Positions 52,233 through 61,430 are shown, counted from the stretch's first letter. The stretch: DNA of 64,000 nucleotides from JAIQET01 sp035542575 (GCA_035542575.1 DATKLE010000101.1:3293-67292), one strand, 5' to 3'. Program-made: numbers and translations. Notes: a model not told the origin generated them from the letters alone.

Positions 52233-52886
52233 TTATAGATTAAAAGCCCTGGAAACATGCTTGAGCGCGGAGCGTTTGGCGCTGGTAGGAGGACGACCCG
52301 CTGGTCCAAAGTTGGCCCCCGACCAGACCATCTGGTGATAGAGATCATCCATTTGCTCGGGAGTTCCCGGCATGCCGCTGGTGAGCCACCACGTCAGCAG
52401 GGCCAGCAGCGCGCCAGCGTACATCTGCGCGGTGGCCATCGAGGCCGGGAGTTGCTCGCCTAGTTCCGCCAACCGTCGCTCAATCGCCCGGGCAAAGTAC
52501 CCCTGCCCCAGCTCCAGAAAGTCGCGAATCTTCCCTGCTTCTACCAGCACGGCGTGAAACTTGCGCCACTCGGCGACATGGGCAAACAACTCGCGCACGG
52601 GAGCGATGCGCCGCGAGACCTCACGCCGTCGCGAGAGATGGAACGCCATATGCTCGAGGAAGTCTTCGAGGTCGCTTAGAAACAGGTCGTTCTTGTCGCG
52701 GTAGTGGGTATAGAAGGTTGCGCGGCTGACGCCGGCCCGGTCAAGCACCTGCTGGACCGTGATGTCATCGAACGGTTGCTCATGCATGAGGGCGACGAGC
52801 GCGTCGCCCAATGCGTCCCGGGTGCGGCGCACGCGACGGTCGGTTTTACGAACTCTTGGCGACACAGTAGTTGCGTTTCTGGACAT
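52233..52886 (-). CDS. TetR-family transcriptional regulator
   Basis: This 217-residue repressor has an N-terminal TetR helix-turn-helix, DITVQQVLDRAGVSRATFYT then HYRDKNDLFLSDLEDF, and a helical C-terminal ligand/dimer domain of the TetR_C_39-like sort. It is divergent from the membrane protein gene at 52971, 84 bases apart, and probably controls it. The ligand is unknown. I saw no clear palindromic operator in the short spacer. Confidence 0.9.
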   Translation of the reverse strand: MSRNATTVSPRVRKTDRRVRRTRDALGDALVALMHEQPFDDITVQQVLDRAGVSRATFYTHYRDKNDLFLSDLEDFLEHMAFHLSRRREVSRRIAPVRELFAHVAEWRKFHAVLVEAGKIRDFLELGQGYFARAIERRLAELGEQLPASMATAQMYAGALLALLTWWLTSGMPGTPEQMDDLYHQMVWSGANFGPAGRPPTSAKRSALKHVSRAFNL

Positions 52887-52970
52887 TTCTCCCGTTTTTG
52901 TCTGCTATCGTAGCTCTCCCGGCTAACGCCGCTTGACGGCCCCACGTCTGACGCCCAGAGTGCCCTAGAT

Positions 52971-53624
52971 ATGACCAATGAGCGACTCAGCGGACTCGCC
53001 CTGCTTGCCGGATCAGCGGGCGTCATTATAACCCTGGCCTTGCATCCCTCAGGACGGGGGCTGTTTTCGCCCGACAGCTTCGCGGCCGAGGCGCGCAAAC
53101 TCATCGCCGTGCATTCCCTCGCCCTGACCTGCCTGCCGCTCTGGTTCCTGGGCGCCTGTGGCGTGGCACGGCGCGTTGGCGTCGCCCGTGAGTCAGATCA
53201 GCAGCTTGGTTTCGCCGGGCTGGTGTTCTATGGATTCGCGCTTGCTGCCATGATGACCGCCGTCATCTTCGATGGTCTCGTCAGCCCTGGGATAGCCGCC
53301 CGCATCAACGAGGCCACAGGAACGGTTGGCCAGGGGTGGCGGATCGCCTTCAACTATAACTCCACGGTGGATGGCGCTTTCGTGCGCGTGGTCATCGCCG
53401 CGTCGTCCGTGGCGCTCCTGCTGTGGTCCGTGGCCATCTTGCGCGGCAGCACACTACCTCGCGCCTTGGGTGTATACGGCTGCCTGCTCAGCGTGGCGAC
53501 CCTGGTCGCGCTCCTGTCAGGCGAACTGGATCGCTACTTTCACATATTCGGAGCAGTCCTGGTGGGCCAGACGGTCTGGTTCGTCACCGCGGGGATGTTG
53601 CTATCTCGCCGCCAGAGTGCTTGA
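52971..53624 (+). CDS. Membrane protein divergent from a TetR regulator
   Basis: The 217-residue product has about six hydrophobic helices (GLALLAGSAGVIITLALHP, AVHSLALTCLPLWFLGACGV, LGFAGLVFYGFALAAMMTAV and three more) and resembles small integral membrane proteins of the DUF4386-like sort, though I am not sure of the family. Its gene arrangement suggests TetR control. Weak GAG-type ribosome site. It ends just before the convergent YCF48-like gene. Confidence 0.65.
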   Translation: MTNERLSGLALLAGSAGVIITLALHPSGRGLFSPDSFAAEARKLIAVHSLALTCLPLWFLGACGVARRVGVARESDQQLGFAGLVFYGFALAAMMTAVIFDGLVSPGIAARINEATGTVGQGWRIAFNYNSTVDGAFVRVVIAASSVALLLWSVAILRGSTLPRALGVYGCLLSVATLVALLSGELDRYFHIFGAVLVGQTVWFVTAGMLLSRRQSA

Positions 53625-53663
53625 AGGGAGCACAGGGTCCTGAAAATCTGCGACCCCGAGACT

Positions 53664-54824
53664 CTAGCGCCGGAACGTGTACACCACGCCATTGAACGAC
53701 GCGTTATACCCAGCACACCACACCTGGAAGTGCGTACCTGAACTCCGGGAGTCGCAGGCATCCATCTCTGCCCCGGTGTCCACATCGAGCGACCAGGTCT
53801 TGCCCCCGTCGCGGCTGAAGTAGATGCCACCCACGCCGGTAAAGACATTGCCACCCGCAGCCCAGCCGATCTTGGGCGTAAGGAAGCGGATCTCTCGAAT
53901 CGGCCAGGGACTGTTGAGAGTTCGTGCGCTCCAACTAGACCCCCCATTTGCGGTGCGATGCACCCAGCCTGCGACATTAGGAGAAATTTCACCGCCGCCG
54001 ACCCAGCCGTTGGTGTCGTTCACAAAGAACACGGGACCGTCGAAGATCGAATCCACCGACGGACCGCAGGTCCAGGATTGCCCGCCATCGGGACTGTCGC
54101 AGTAGGTGATTCCCGAAGCCCGGGCGTGCAGGTTGGACAGCAGGCTGAACTGGTTGCCGAACCAACCGCCGGCGGGGTCAGGAACGTCGGCTGTCCAATC
54201 GGCGGCCGTGGCGCCGCCATCGGTGGTATAGTGCGCGGCATTCGGCGCGTCGAGGTTGAGTCCGTCCATCACCAGGCCGTCCTTGCCGTTGGCGAAGCGG
54301 ACGCGATACGACCAGCCGCGGGTGGTCAGAATAATGTCGGCAGACCAGGTCGCGCCGCCATCCTGGCTCCAGCGCAGGATGCCCTCAAAATCGGAGTCGT
54401 TGAAGCCCGCGATGACCACCAGGTTTGCGCTGAGCGCTTTCACGCCATACCAGTAGTAGGGGAATCCAAGGTCCAGAATCTTGGTCCAATTCGCTCCGCC
54501 GTTGGTGGTCTTCCAGACCTGGCCCAACTCGGCCGCGGCATATCCGACTTGCGGCGTGGGAAAGGAGATGTCATGAATCACCGCCCCTGGCAGGGTGGCT
54601 TGTAACTTCCAGGGGTTCGGGGCCGCGTTCACGATTCCGGCGCCAGGCGAGGCCGCTGACGCTGACGGACGATCAGCGCCGAACTGGCGCGACGGTCCAA
54701 GGACCGGGGTTTGTCCGATGATGTGGCGCGTCACCGCGCTGGAATCTGTCCCCGACTGCGCTCCAGTCGGAGAGATCGCGGCCATAATCAGCATCAGGAT
54801 GAGCCAGCATCGCCGCCAGGCCAT
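53664..54824 (-). CDS. Secreted YCF48/BNR-repeat beta-propeller protein
   Basis: This 386-residue protein has a signal peptide (to about residue 22, ending SPTGAQ) and repeats of the Asp-box/YCF48 sort: VWKTTNGGANWTKILDL, RWSQDGGATWSADII, DSPDGGQSWTCGPS, RTANGGSSWSARTL and FSRDGGKTWSLDVD. These SxDGGxTW motifs mark blades of a seven-bladed propeller. Acidobacteria carry many such exported proteins. No catalytic residues of sialidase type are evident. Binding partner unknown. Confidence 0.82.
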   Translation of the reverse strand: MAWRRCWLILMLIMAAISPTGAQSGTDSSAVTRHIIGQTPVLGPSRQFGADRPSASAASPGAGIVNAAPNPWKLQATLPGAVIHDISFPTPQVGYAAAELGQVWKTTNGGANWTKILDLGFPYYWYGVKALSANLVVIAGFNDSDFEGILRWSQDGGATWSADIILTTRGWSYRVRFANGKDGLVMDGLNLDAPNAAHYTTDGGATAADWTADVPDPAGGWFGNQFSLLSNLHARASGITYCDSPDGGQSWTCGPSVDSIFDGPVFFVNDTNGWVGGGEISPNVAGWVHRTANGGSSWSARTLNSPWPIREIRFLTPKIGWAAGGNVFTGVGGIYFSRDGGKTWSLDVDTGAEMDACDSRSSGTHFQVWCAGYNASFNGVVYTFRR

Positions 54825-54949
54825 TACGGCACCTCCAGTGGGTGGCGATTATACCCCGGACGCCCGCGCCCGGCCCGGCTCTCGCGGAGCACCCCAGGAA
54901 GAAAGTCTCTGCTTCTCTGCTTCTCTGCGTCTCCGCGCTGAACCGGAAC

Positions 54950-56107
54950 TCAACGCCGAGTTTTCCCAAAGCTCAACCCGCTCAGCCCCTCGACCTTCGC
55001 AGCATCGATGCTTTTGCTGGCCACCAGCACATGAAAGCTCTCCCCCATGCCGGCGGGCGTGACCAGGTGTTTGAGCTGCAGTGCGACTTTGGCGCGTTCC
55101 GGCGGCAGGAAACATTCTTCAAAGGCATCTGCGAACTGGTTCTGTTCGCCGACGCCCATCAGGAACTGGGACTGGGTCAGCAGCGGCTGCACCAGCATGC
55201 CATTCTGCTCGGCCGCCGCTGCCAGCGCGGTAAAGTTCACGTGCGCAGTGATGTCCTGCTCGCCCGGCGCCTCGTATGGATTGGCACTGGCCGCGTGCTG
55301 GCGATAAGCCATCACGGTCCCGCGATGCCGTCCGGCAAGCTGCTCCTGGCGGGTAGAACCGTAGTCAATGATGATCAAAAATCCGCGGCGCAGATGGGCC
55401 GCGAGCTGACGCATGAACCGCTGCGCAGCCAGGGGCGCTTCCACCCGCTCTCCTGCTTCGGGATGGACGCTGTAGCGGTCAAGAAACTCAAGCTCGGCTG
55501 CAGGCGCCTGAGACCACGTCTCGGTGAGGCGGCCTCCCTGCAAACCGATATGCAGTTTTCCCTGCGGACCGAGGATTTCTACCGGAAGCGCATCGAAAAA
55601 TTCGTTGGCGAAAACAATGCAGGGGTTCTGCGCTAGCGCCTCCGCTACCGAAATGGGCGCGGCTTCAGCCGCCGAAAACCCCTCTTCCAGCGATGCCTTC
55701 CCTGCCGCAAGGGCCCTGCTCAGCGTCACCCGCAACCGCTGCCGCAACGCCAGTGAGCCTTCTGCCAAGCGGTAATGCAACGCCTGAAAGAACTCCGGAA
55801 ATTTTTTCTCCGACCAGTCCAGCACATCGCGGGCGAACAGCCCGCGCCCGGGACCGAGTTCCAGCAATTCCATCCGTTGCGGTGAACCCTGGACGCGCCA
55901 CATCTCCTCGAATTGCCGCGCCAGCAGACGGCCGAACACAGCGTGGACGTCGCTTGAGGTGTAAAAGTCTCCGGCCTTGCCAAACTGCTCCGTGTGGCAC
56001 GAATAGTAGCCCAGTTCCGGATCGTACAGGCACATCTCCATGTATCGCGAGAATGGCATCGGACCGTGCTCGCGAATCTCCTGCTCGATCTTTTCTCGCA
56101 GGGTCAC
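54950..56107 (-). CDS. MidA/NDUFAF7-like SAM-dependent methyltransferase
   Basis: This protein of about 385 residues matches the SAM-MT family DUF185/COG1565: MPFSRYMEMCLYDPELGYYS near the N-terminus, the SAM motif MELLELGPGRGLFARDVL, VFANEFFDALPVEIL and FLIIIDYGSTRQE. The mitochondrial relative methylates an Arg of a respiratory complex I subunit; the bacterial substrate is unclear. The GTG at 56107 is chosen because it overlaps the upstream gene's stop (GTGA) and begins directly with the conserved helix. Confidence 0.87.
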   Translation of the reverse strand: MTLREKIEQEIREHGPMPFSRYMEMCLYDPELGYYSCHTEQFGKAGDFYTSSDVHAVFGRLLARQFEEMWRVQGSPQRMELLELGPGRGLFARDVLDWSEKKFPEFFQALHYRLAEGSLALRQRLRVTLSRALAAGKASLEEGFSAAEAAPISVAEALAQNPCIVFANEFFDALPVEILGPQGKLHIGLQGGRLTETWSQAPAAELEFLDRYSVHPEAGERVEAPLAAQRFMRQLAAHLRRGFLIIIDYGSTRQEQLAGRHRGTVMAYRQHAASANPYEAPGEQDITAHVNFTALAAAAEQNGMLVQPLLTQSQFLMGVGEQNQFADAFEECFLPPERAKVALQLKHLVTPAGMGESFHVLVASKSIDAAKVEGLSGLSFGKTRR

Positions 56108-56403
56108 AGGCCTTCCCGCTGGCGCTCGGTGCGGTTCTGCGGCGTGCGCGTGAACATTTCGATCATGTAATCGTGCAGGCAATCGTAAAGCTGGCGCTGG
56201 AAGCTCCACTCGAACTGGGGATGGTCGAGGTCGCGCGGGTGCAGATCGAAGTAGTAAGTGTGCACCGGAACGGAGGAGTTCCTGAAGTTAATGATGACCT
56301 CTACCCCGTCACCCTTCGCCCGGGCCGAGAACTCTAGCAGGGGATGTTCGTAGAGCTGAAGTTGGGCGAGTACGCGGTCGAGGCGGGGGTTGGAGTCGGG
56401 CAC
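56104..56403 (-). CDS. Small protein coupled to the MidA-like methyltransferase
   Basis: The 99-residue product is soluble and mixed alpha/beta, with RLDRVLAQLQLYEHPLLEFS, VEVIINFRNSSVPVHTYYFD and the C-terminal amphipathic helix RQLYDCLHDYMIEMFTRTPQ. No family is recognised. Its stop overlaps the methyltransferase start by four bases, so a joint function is likely, possibly as partner or substrate. The start is GTG. Confidence 0.65.
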   Translation of the reverse strand: MPDSNPRLDRVLAQLQLYEHPLLEFSARAKGDGVEVIINFRNSSVPVHTYYFDLHPRDLDHPQFEWSFQRQLYDCLHDYMIEMFTRTPQNRTERQREGL

Positions 56404-56558
56404 GGTAGGATTTTAGCGAAAAGGCGGGTTTGCGGGAGGGATCGGCGCGAGCCGGAAGACCTGTTGCATATGATTTTCTCCAGTCACAGTGCCACTATTA
56501 GGGAGTCTTTCTGCCGTCCCTGAAAGGGACTCCGCCTTTCTTCCCACGCCTACCCCGG

Positions 56559-56581
56559 GCTTGCGCCCAGGGCTTTATTCT
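56559..56581. repeat. REP-like hairpin CCCCGGGC-TTG-CGCCCAGGG
   Basis: In the 243-base spacer left of the MidA pair lies a stem of about eight pairs with a three-base loop. It resembles other short palindromes in the window and is followed by the word repeat at 56606-56644. No gene is seen in this spacer. Confidence 0.4.
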
Positions 56582-56605
56582 GGCGCCGCTTCGCGGCTGG
56601 AGACG

Positions 56606-56644
56606 CCTGAGACCTGACACCTGAGACCAGAGACCCGAGACCTG
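56606..56644. repeat. CCTGAGACCTGACACC word repeat
   Basis: Four to five tandem-like copies of the word GAGACCTGA/CACCTGAGA lie directly before the permease stop codon. The same words recur at 61431-61455 and, inverted, at 61337-61363, so they form another dispersed spacer-repeat family. Confidence 0.45.
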
Positions 56645-56646
56645 CC

Positions 56647-57891
56647 TCACTCGTACCGCAGCGCCTCAATCGGATCCAACCGCGCCGCCTTGATCGCTGG
56701 CAGCATCCCGCTGACGATCCCGACAAAGCTCAAAATCGCCGTCGCTGCAATCAGGGTTCCTGAATTGATGATGAGGTGAATATCGCCCTCGTCGGCATTC
56801 TCGATGAACGCGCTCCACAACGGCAGTGAACCCACTGACCAGGAAACCAAGTAAGCAAGCACAACTCCCGCCAGCCCACCCAGGAAGGTGATCACTAGCG
56901 CTTCGGCCAAGAACTGCAGGAGAATCTGCCACCGCCGCGCCCCCAGTGCCTTCTCCACGCCAATCTCGCGGGTGCGCTGGGTCACCGAGACCAGCATGAT
57001 GTTCATCAGGCCCACCCCGCCGATGCCCAGGGTGAGCATTCCGATGAACCCCAGCAGCACCTTAATGCCAACCGTGATGACGGTCAAATCCGCCAGGTCC
57101 TTCACCGCGTCAAACACGAACACCGCGCGGTCATCTTTGGGATCGAAGCTGTGGTGGTAAGCCATGGAATCACGCACAGCTTTGACCACCTTCGCGTGAT
57201 CCCCCTCGTAATCCATCCCGATGGCATCCAGATAGTAGGTGTTCTTCAGATCGCCCATAGCGCTGAACGGCACGTACACCATGCCGTTCATGTTGTCATC
57301 GCCATCCTGGATCATGTGGTCGAGCACGCCAATCACCTGGTAGGAGATGCCGTCAATGCGCACGCTCTCGCCCAGCGCATTCTGCCCGGAGAAAAGCTTC
57401 TTCTTGACGTCGTAGCCCAGCACGGCCACGCGGCTATGAGTAAAGTCTTCGCGCTCGCCGAAAAAGCTGCCCTGCGCCACCTCGATATTGCGTACCTTCT
57501 GGTAGCTGGAGTAGGTGCCGCGGATGGTGTAGTTGGCGCCTCGAGTGCCATAGGCCACCAGGCACTGCTTGTTCACTTCCGGCGATATGCGCTGGATCAT
57601 GGGAACTTCCGCGCGCAGGTACTCCAGATCGTCAACCGTCAGCTTGATCTCCGTCCCTGCCTTGCTGCCGCCGGCCTGCAACGACGTTCGTCCGGGGAAA
57701 ATCGCAATCAGGTTGCCGCCAAAGGTGCGGAAGGCCACCATCAAGCCGTTCTGAAAACCGGTGCCATAGGCCAGCAGCAGCACCACGGTGGCGATGCCCC
57801 ACGCCATGCCCAGCATGGTCAGAAACGACCGCCGCCGGTTGTGACGCAGCGCGTTGTATGCCTGTTTTCCTAAATCGCCAAACATGCTCAC
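56647..57891 (-). CDS. MacB-type ABC transporter permease (second of pair)
   Basis: This 414-residue protein has the MacB layout: an N-terminal helix (RRSFLTMLGMAWGIATVVLLLAYG), a large periplasmic domain of about 220 residues, and three C-terminal helices (IGMLTLGIGGVGLMNIMLVSV, ITFLGGLAGVVLAYLVSW and AATAILSFVGIVSGMLPA) ending PIEALRYE. TQRTREIGVEKALGARRWQI is the cytoplasmic coupling motif. No ATPase is adjacent; members of this group can work in a lipoprotein or antibiotic export role. It overlaps the partner gene by four bases. Confidence 0.89.
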   Translation of the reverse strand: MSMFGDLGKQAYNALRHNRRRSFLTMLGMAWGIATVVLLLAYGTGFQNGLMVAFRTFGGNLIAIFPGRTSLQAGGSKAGTEIKLTVDDLEYLRAEVPMIQRISPEVNKQCLVAYGTRGANYTIRGTYSSYQKVRNIEVAQGSFFGEREDFTHSRVAVLGYDVKKKLFSGQNALGESVRIDGISYQVIGVLDHMIQDGDDNMNGMVYVPFSAMGDLKNTYYLDAIGMDYEGDHAKVVKAVRDSMAYHHSFDPKDDRAVFVFDAVKDLADLTVITVGIKVLLGFIGMLTLGIGGVGLMNIMLVSVTQRTREIGVEKALGARRWQILLQFLAEALVITFLGGLAGVVLAYLVSWSVGSLPLWSAFIENADEGDIHLIINSGTLIAATAILSFVGIVSGMLPAIKAARLDPIEALRYE

Positions 57892-59135
57892 TCCGCTCGC
57901 AGAGCTTCCACCGGGGGAAGCAGCGCCGCCTTGCGCGCAGGATACAAACCGGCAGCGACGCCGGCAATGGCCAGAGACAGGATGGCGGTGACCGCTGACG
58001 ACAGCACAATGCGCGGCGTGTCGAAGCCTTCCGGCGACGGCAGCTGCGCCAGCATGGTCATAAAGCCTATCGAGAGGGCCAGCCCAATCCCGCCGCTCAG
58101 CGCGGTCAGGAACGCACCTTCAATAAAAAACTGGGTAAGGATGTTGCGGTGGGTCGCGCCCAGCGCCTTGCGCAGACCAATCTCCTTGGTGCGCTCGGTC
58201 ACCGAAACCAGCATGATGTTAATGATGCCGATCGCGCCCAGCGCCAGCGTCACCAGCCCCACCACGCCAAGGAACCAGTCCATGGCGTCAAAAATCTTCC
58301 CCACCCGCCTCGAACCTTCGATCGTGTCCCAGTCCTGGAAGGCATCCTCGATCTTGGGATCGAAGCCGTGACGCCGTGCGATGATTTCGTGCACTTCCTG
58401 CTTGGCCTCGAGATGCTGCTCCTTGGTCAGTGGCCGGTAATTGAGAAACGAAATCGCGTTTTCCGTATTCTCCCCCTTCAGTGGAAACAGCATCCGCATG
58501 GTCTCGACCGGCACAAAGATCCGCGCATTGGTGGCGTTGTTGCCGTCCTTGCCGATCCTGGGCACTACGCCGATCACGTCGAAGCTGATCCCGTTCAGGA
58601 GAATCGTGCTGCCCACCGCTGGCCGTCCGGGAAACATCTTTTTCAGCAGCTCAAAGCCGACAATCGCCACGCGCCGGTGCTCGCTGTTGTCCTCGTCGTT
58701 GAACCACCGTCCCGGATCGATGGGAACGTTACGGATGCGATTGTAAGAGGGCGCCACGCCAAACACCTGCCCGTTGGTGCTGCCGAAATCGCTGACCGCC
58801 CGAATATCTTCCCGGTCCAACACCGGCGACACCGCCTTCAGAAACTTTGCCTGGTCGCGGACGGCCAGATAGTCGTCGTAAGTGAAGTAATACGGCCGTC
58901 CTGACTGCAGACTTCCCTCCACCGCCGGAATGCGGCCGGGAAAACCGAACATGATGTCCTGGCCCAGGTTCGACAGGTTCTTCTCCTGCCCGCTGCGGAA
59001 GCCTTCGCCCAGCCCCACCAGCAAGAGCAGCGAGCCGACGCCCCAAGCAATGCCGAACATGGTCAGGAAAGAGCGCAGCTTGTGGGCCCACAAGGTGGCC
59101 AGCGACTGGCGAACGATGTCAGCAAGTGCTCGCAT
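57888..59135 (-). CDS. MacB-type ABC transporter permease (first of pair)
   Basis: This protein of about 415 residues begins RALADIVRQSLATLWAHKLR, has one N-terminal helix, a periplasmic region of about 230 residues and three C-terminal helices, ending PPVEALRAE. The family coupling motif TERTKEIGLRKALGATHRNI is present. It is a paralogue of the next gene, so the complex is probably a heterodimer. ATG 59135 is used; an ATG at 59177 would add 14 unrelated residues. The ATP-binding subunit must be encoded elsewhere. Confidence 0.87.
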   Translation of the reverse strand: MRALADIVRQSLATLWAHKLRSFLTMFGIAWGVGSLLLLVGLGEGFRSGQEKNLSNLGQDIMFGFPGRIPAVEGSLQSGRPYYFTYDDYLAVRDQAKFLKAVSPVLDREDIRAVSDFGSTNGQVFGVAPSYNRIRNVPIDPGRWFNDEDNSEHRRVAIVGFELLKKMFPGRPAVGSTILLNGISFDVIGVVPRIGKDGNNATNARIFVPVETMRMLFPLKGENTENAISFLNYRPLTKEQHLEAKQEVHEIIARRHGFDPKIEDAFQDWDTIEGSRRVGKIFDAMDWFLGVVGLVTLALGAIGIINIMLVSVTERTKEIGLRKALGATHRNILTQFFIEGAFLTALSGGIGLALSIGFMTMLAQLPSPEGFDTPRIVLSSAVTAILSLAIAGVAAGLYPARKAALLPPVEALRAE

Positions 59136-59371
59136 AAGAGCCTGCCCCCAAGCCATCGGGAGATGGCCGGGGGCCATGTTTTCAGGCAGGTGGTCTCAGT
59201 TCCCGCCCTCTGGTGACTGATACGCAGAGGAATAGGTGGAGGTTCCCGGAAAGTTGGGCTGACTCTGGAGCCTTGACTTTCCGTTCGAGGACGGTGACCC
59301 GTACTTGTCGCTTTGCTCCTGAGGTTGGAGTCTCATCTGGACAGGAACCTGGAACTCAGCCGTCCATCGAA

Positions 59372-59764
59372 TCAGAAAGTCTCGATGGATGCGGTATGGC
59401 CGGAAGCAGACGCGAGTCGAGCATCCCGTGTAACCAAAGGAGCCCCAAGTTTCTCGGCGAGCACGATATAGGCAGAGCCGTAGGCGGAGAAGTTGTGACG
59501 CAGCTGCCAAATCCGGGGCAGAAACACGGAATGAACATAGCGAGTGATGCGCAGGTCCTGCAGGTCGTCGATGGCTTCGTCAGCCCGGCGTCCGGAGACC
59601 ATCCCCCGACTTACCAGGCGCCGCAGCACTTGTGCGACCTCGAGATCCAGCAGATGAGGTGCATGCAGGGTTTCATTGCGCGAATAAATTCGTTCCTCAA
59701 TGCGCTTCCCGGCGGGTGTCTGAAGCAGCCAGTCCACCGCGGCCGACGCATCCAGAACGATCAT
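59372..59764 (-). CDS. VapC-type PIN-domain toxin
   Basis: This 130-residue toxin starts MIVLDASAAVDWLLQTPAGK with the first Asp of the PIN site, has the conserved Glu in HAPHLLDLEVAQVLRRLV, and ends with APLVTRDARLASASG carrying the last acidic position. It should be a ribonuclease neutralised by the overlapping antitoxin. A second possible minus-strand frame at 59196-59510 overlaps its 3' part but looks non-coding. Confidence 0.88.
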   Translation of the reverse strand: MIVLDASAAVDWLLQTPAGKRIEERIYSRNETLHAPHLLDLEVAQVLRRLVSRGMVSGRRADEAIDDLQDLRITRYVHSVFLPRIWQLRHNFSAYGSAYIVLAEKLGAPLVTRDARLASASGHTASIETF

Positions 59765-59991
59765 CGCGCTTCGCGCTCTTCCCGCAGAAGGCGGGCAGTA
59801 TCGAAGTGTGCCGCAACCGGTTTGCGCCGTTGCAACCGCTGCCGTAATTCGGCCAGCGTGGGACGCTCGGCGATTTCTTTAATCTCCGCCAGCAGATAGT
59901 CCGACAGTGACATCCCTGCCAGGGCGGCGCGCGCTTTCAGTCCACGATGCAGGGCGTCAGGGACATTTCTGAGTTGGATCATCTTCGGCAT
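59761..59991 (-). CDS. FitA-like ribbon-helix-helix antitoxin
   Basis: This 76-residue antitoxin starts MPKMIQLRNVPDALHRGLKA, the ribbon-helix-helix DNA-binding domain, with ALAGMSLSDYLLAEIKEIAE, and ends in an Arg-rich toxin-binding tail (ARLLREEREAR). The stop overlaps the toxin ATG by four bases. A consensus promoter stands so close to the ATG that the message is probably leaderless. Confidence 0.87.
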   Translation of the reverse strand: MPKMIQLRNVPDALHRGLKARAALAGMSLSDYLLAEIKEIAERPTLAELRQRLQRRKPVAAHFDTARLLREEREAR

Positions 59992-59997
59992 GCTCTA

Positions 59998-60026
59998 AGC
60001 ATACTTTCATGTGGTCTACATGTCAA
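59998..60026 (-). promoter_or_regulatory. Promoter and palindromic operator of the third toxin-antitoxin module
   Basis: On the minus strand, TTGACA (60026-60021), a 17-base spacer and TATGCT (60003-59998) form a near-consensus promoter. A palindrome CATGT-GGTCT-ACATG (60008-60022, plus strand) covers the spacer and -35 end, a likely antitoxin operator. The ATG is at 59991, seven bases after the -10 box, so the message is probably leaderless. Confidence 0.75.
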
Positions 60027-60268
60027 ACCGGGACGTCATGGCTGTATGCAGCCGTGCTCCGAGAAACGGAACATGGCCGGGAAAGGCAGGGGCCACCCCA
60101 GGCATTTCAATCGGATCACCCCGGCGGCCAAGTAGCCGCCCTCCCTCTACCTGGGCTGGTGTTCTGTCTACCTACCCTGCTAACCGCTTGCTCCCCCCTC
60201 CCGTCTAATCGCTCGTTCTCTTGAGTCAAGCCCGTCGGCACGCAACAAAACTTCACCGGAGGTTTGCT

Positions 60269-61336
60269 ATGTACCACAAGAGTCTTTCGGCCGCGCTGCT
60301 GGTTGCAGCTGCGGTGCTTTCCGTCTCAGCCGGATTCGCCCAGTCGTTCGTCCTCGATCTGCCGCGCCAGAGCCAGCACGCCGTGCTCACCCAGCGCATC
60401 GGCATTACCGACATTACCGTGAACTATCACCGTCCGCTGGTCAACGGACGCAAGATCTGGGGTGGCCTCGTGCCCTACGGCCAGGTGTGGCGCGCCGGAG
60501 CCAACGAAAACACCACCGTACAGTTCAAGGATGCTGTCAGCGTTGAGGGACAGCCGCTGCCCGCGGGCACCTACGGCCTGCACATGATCCCCGGCGAGAA
60601 CGAGTGGACGGTCATCTTCTCGAAGAACTGCACCTCGTGGGGCAGCTTCACCTATAAAGAGGCTGAAGATGCGCTGCGCGTGAAGGTGACGCCTCAAGCC
60701 ACTGACATGCACGAGGCGCTCACCTATGACTTCGACGATGTCAAGCCCGACGCCACCGTGCTCACCTTGCGCTGGGAGAAGGTCGCAGTGCCGGTCAAGA
60801 TTGGCGTCAATACCCACGAGATCGTGCAGGCTAGCCTGCAGAAGCAGCTCCGCGGCCTGGCCCAGTACACCTGGCTGGGCGGGGACGAGGCGGCCAACTA
60901 TCTGCTCGCCGAGAAATACGACTACGATGAGGCGCTGAAGTACACGGCTGCGTCCATTCAGAACGAAGAACGCTTCGACAACCTGATGACCAAGGCAAAC
61001 GTTTTGGATGCGATGGGCAAGAAGGAAGACGCCACCACGGCTCGCAACAAGGCCCTGGCGATGGCCAACGCCATTCAAATGCACGGTTACGCCCGCCAGC
61101 TCCAGGCCGAGGGCAAGCAAGCGGAAGCGTTCGAGATCTTTCAGCAGAACGCCAAGAAGAACCCCGACCAGTGGGTTGTCCATGTCGGCCTGGCCCGCAT
61201 GTACTCGGGACAGGGAAACTTCTCCAAGGCTTCCCAAGAGATGAATATGGCCATCTCCGGAGCGCCGGATGGCCAGAAGCAACCCTTGCAGGCGCTGGCC
61301 AAGCGGCTGGAGGATAAGGAGGACATCAACAAGTAG
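60269..61336 (+). CDS. Secreted DUF2911 protein with TPR-like C-terminus
   Basis: This 355-residue protein has a signal peptide (to about residue 24, AGFAQ) and a DUF2911 domain: RQSQHAVLTQRIGITDITVN, YHRPLVNGRKIWGGLVPYGQ, VWRAGANENTTVQF and LPAGTYGLHMIPGENEWTVI. The C-terminal third has helical repeats (LLAEKYDYDEALKYTAASIQ, YARQLQAEGKQAEAFEIFQQ, ARMYSGQGNFSKASQEMNMA) like tetratricopeptide repeats. GGAGG precedes the ATG. The family is of unknown function and common in acidobacteria and bacteroidetes. Confidence 0.87.
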   Translation: MYHKSLSAALLVAAAVLSVSAGFAQSFVLDLPRQSQHAVLTQRIGITDITVNYHRPLVNGRKIWGGLVPYGQVWRAGANENTTVQFKDAVSVEGQPLPAGTYGLHMIPGENEWTVIFSKNCTSWGSFTYKEAEDALRVKVTPQATDMHEALTYDFDDVKPDATVLTLRWEKVAVPVKIGVNTHEIVQASLQKQLRGLAQYTWLGGDEAANYLLAEKYDYDEALKYTAASIQNEERFDNLMTKANVLDAMGKKEDATTARNKALAMANAIQMHGYARQLQAEGKQAEAFEIFQQNAKKNPDQWVVHVGLARMYSGQGNFSKASQEMNMAISGAPDGQKQPLQALAKRLEDKEDINK

Positions 61337-61430
61337 GTGCCGGGTCGCAGGTGTCGGGTGCGTGTCTCCAGGGTAGGGTTGTTTGACTGGAAGACTGGTT
61401 GTCAATCCGATCTTGAGACTCGCACTTCCG

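Noticed and set aside
59196..59510. 104-codon minus-strand frame overlapping the third PIN toxin gene
   Set aside because: It overlaps a well-supported toxin gene in another frame, has no family pattern or ribosome site, and its composition is that of an antisense shadow.
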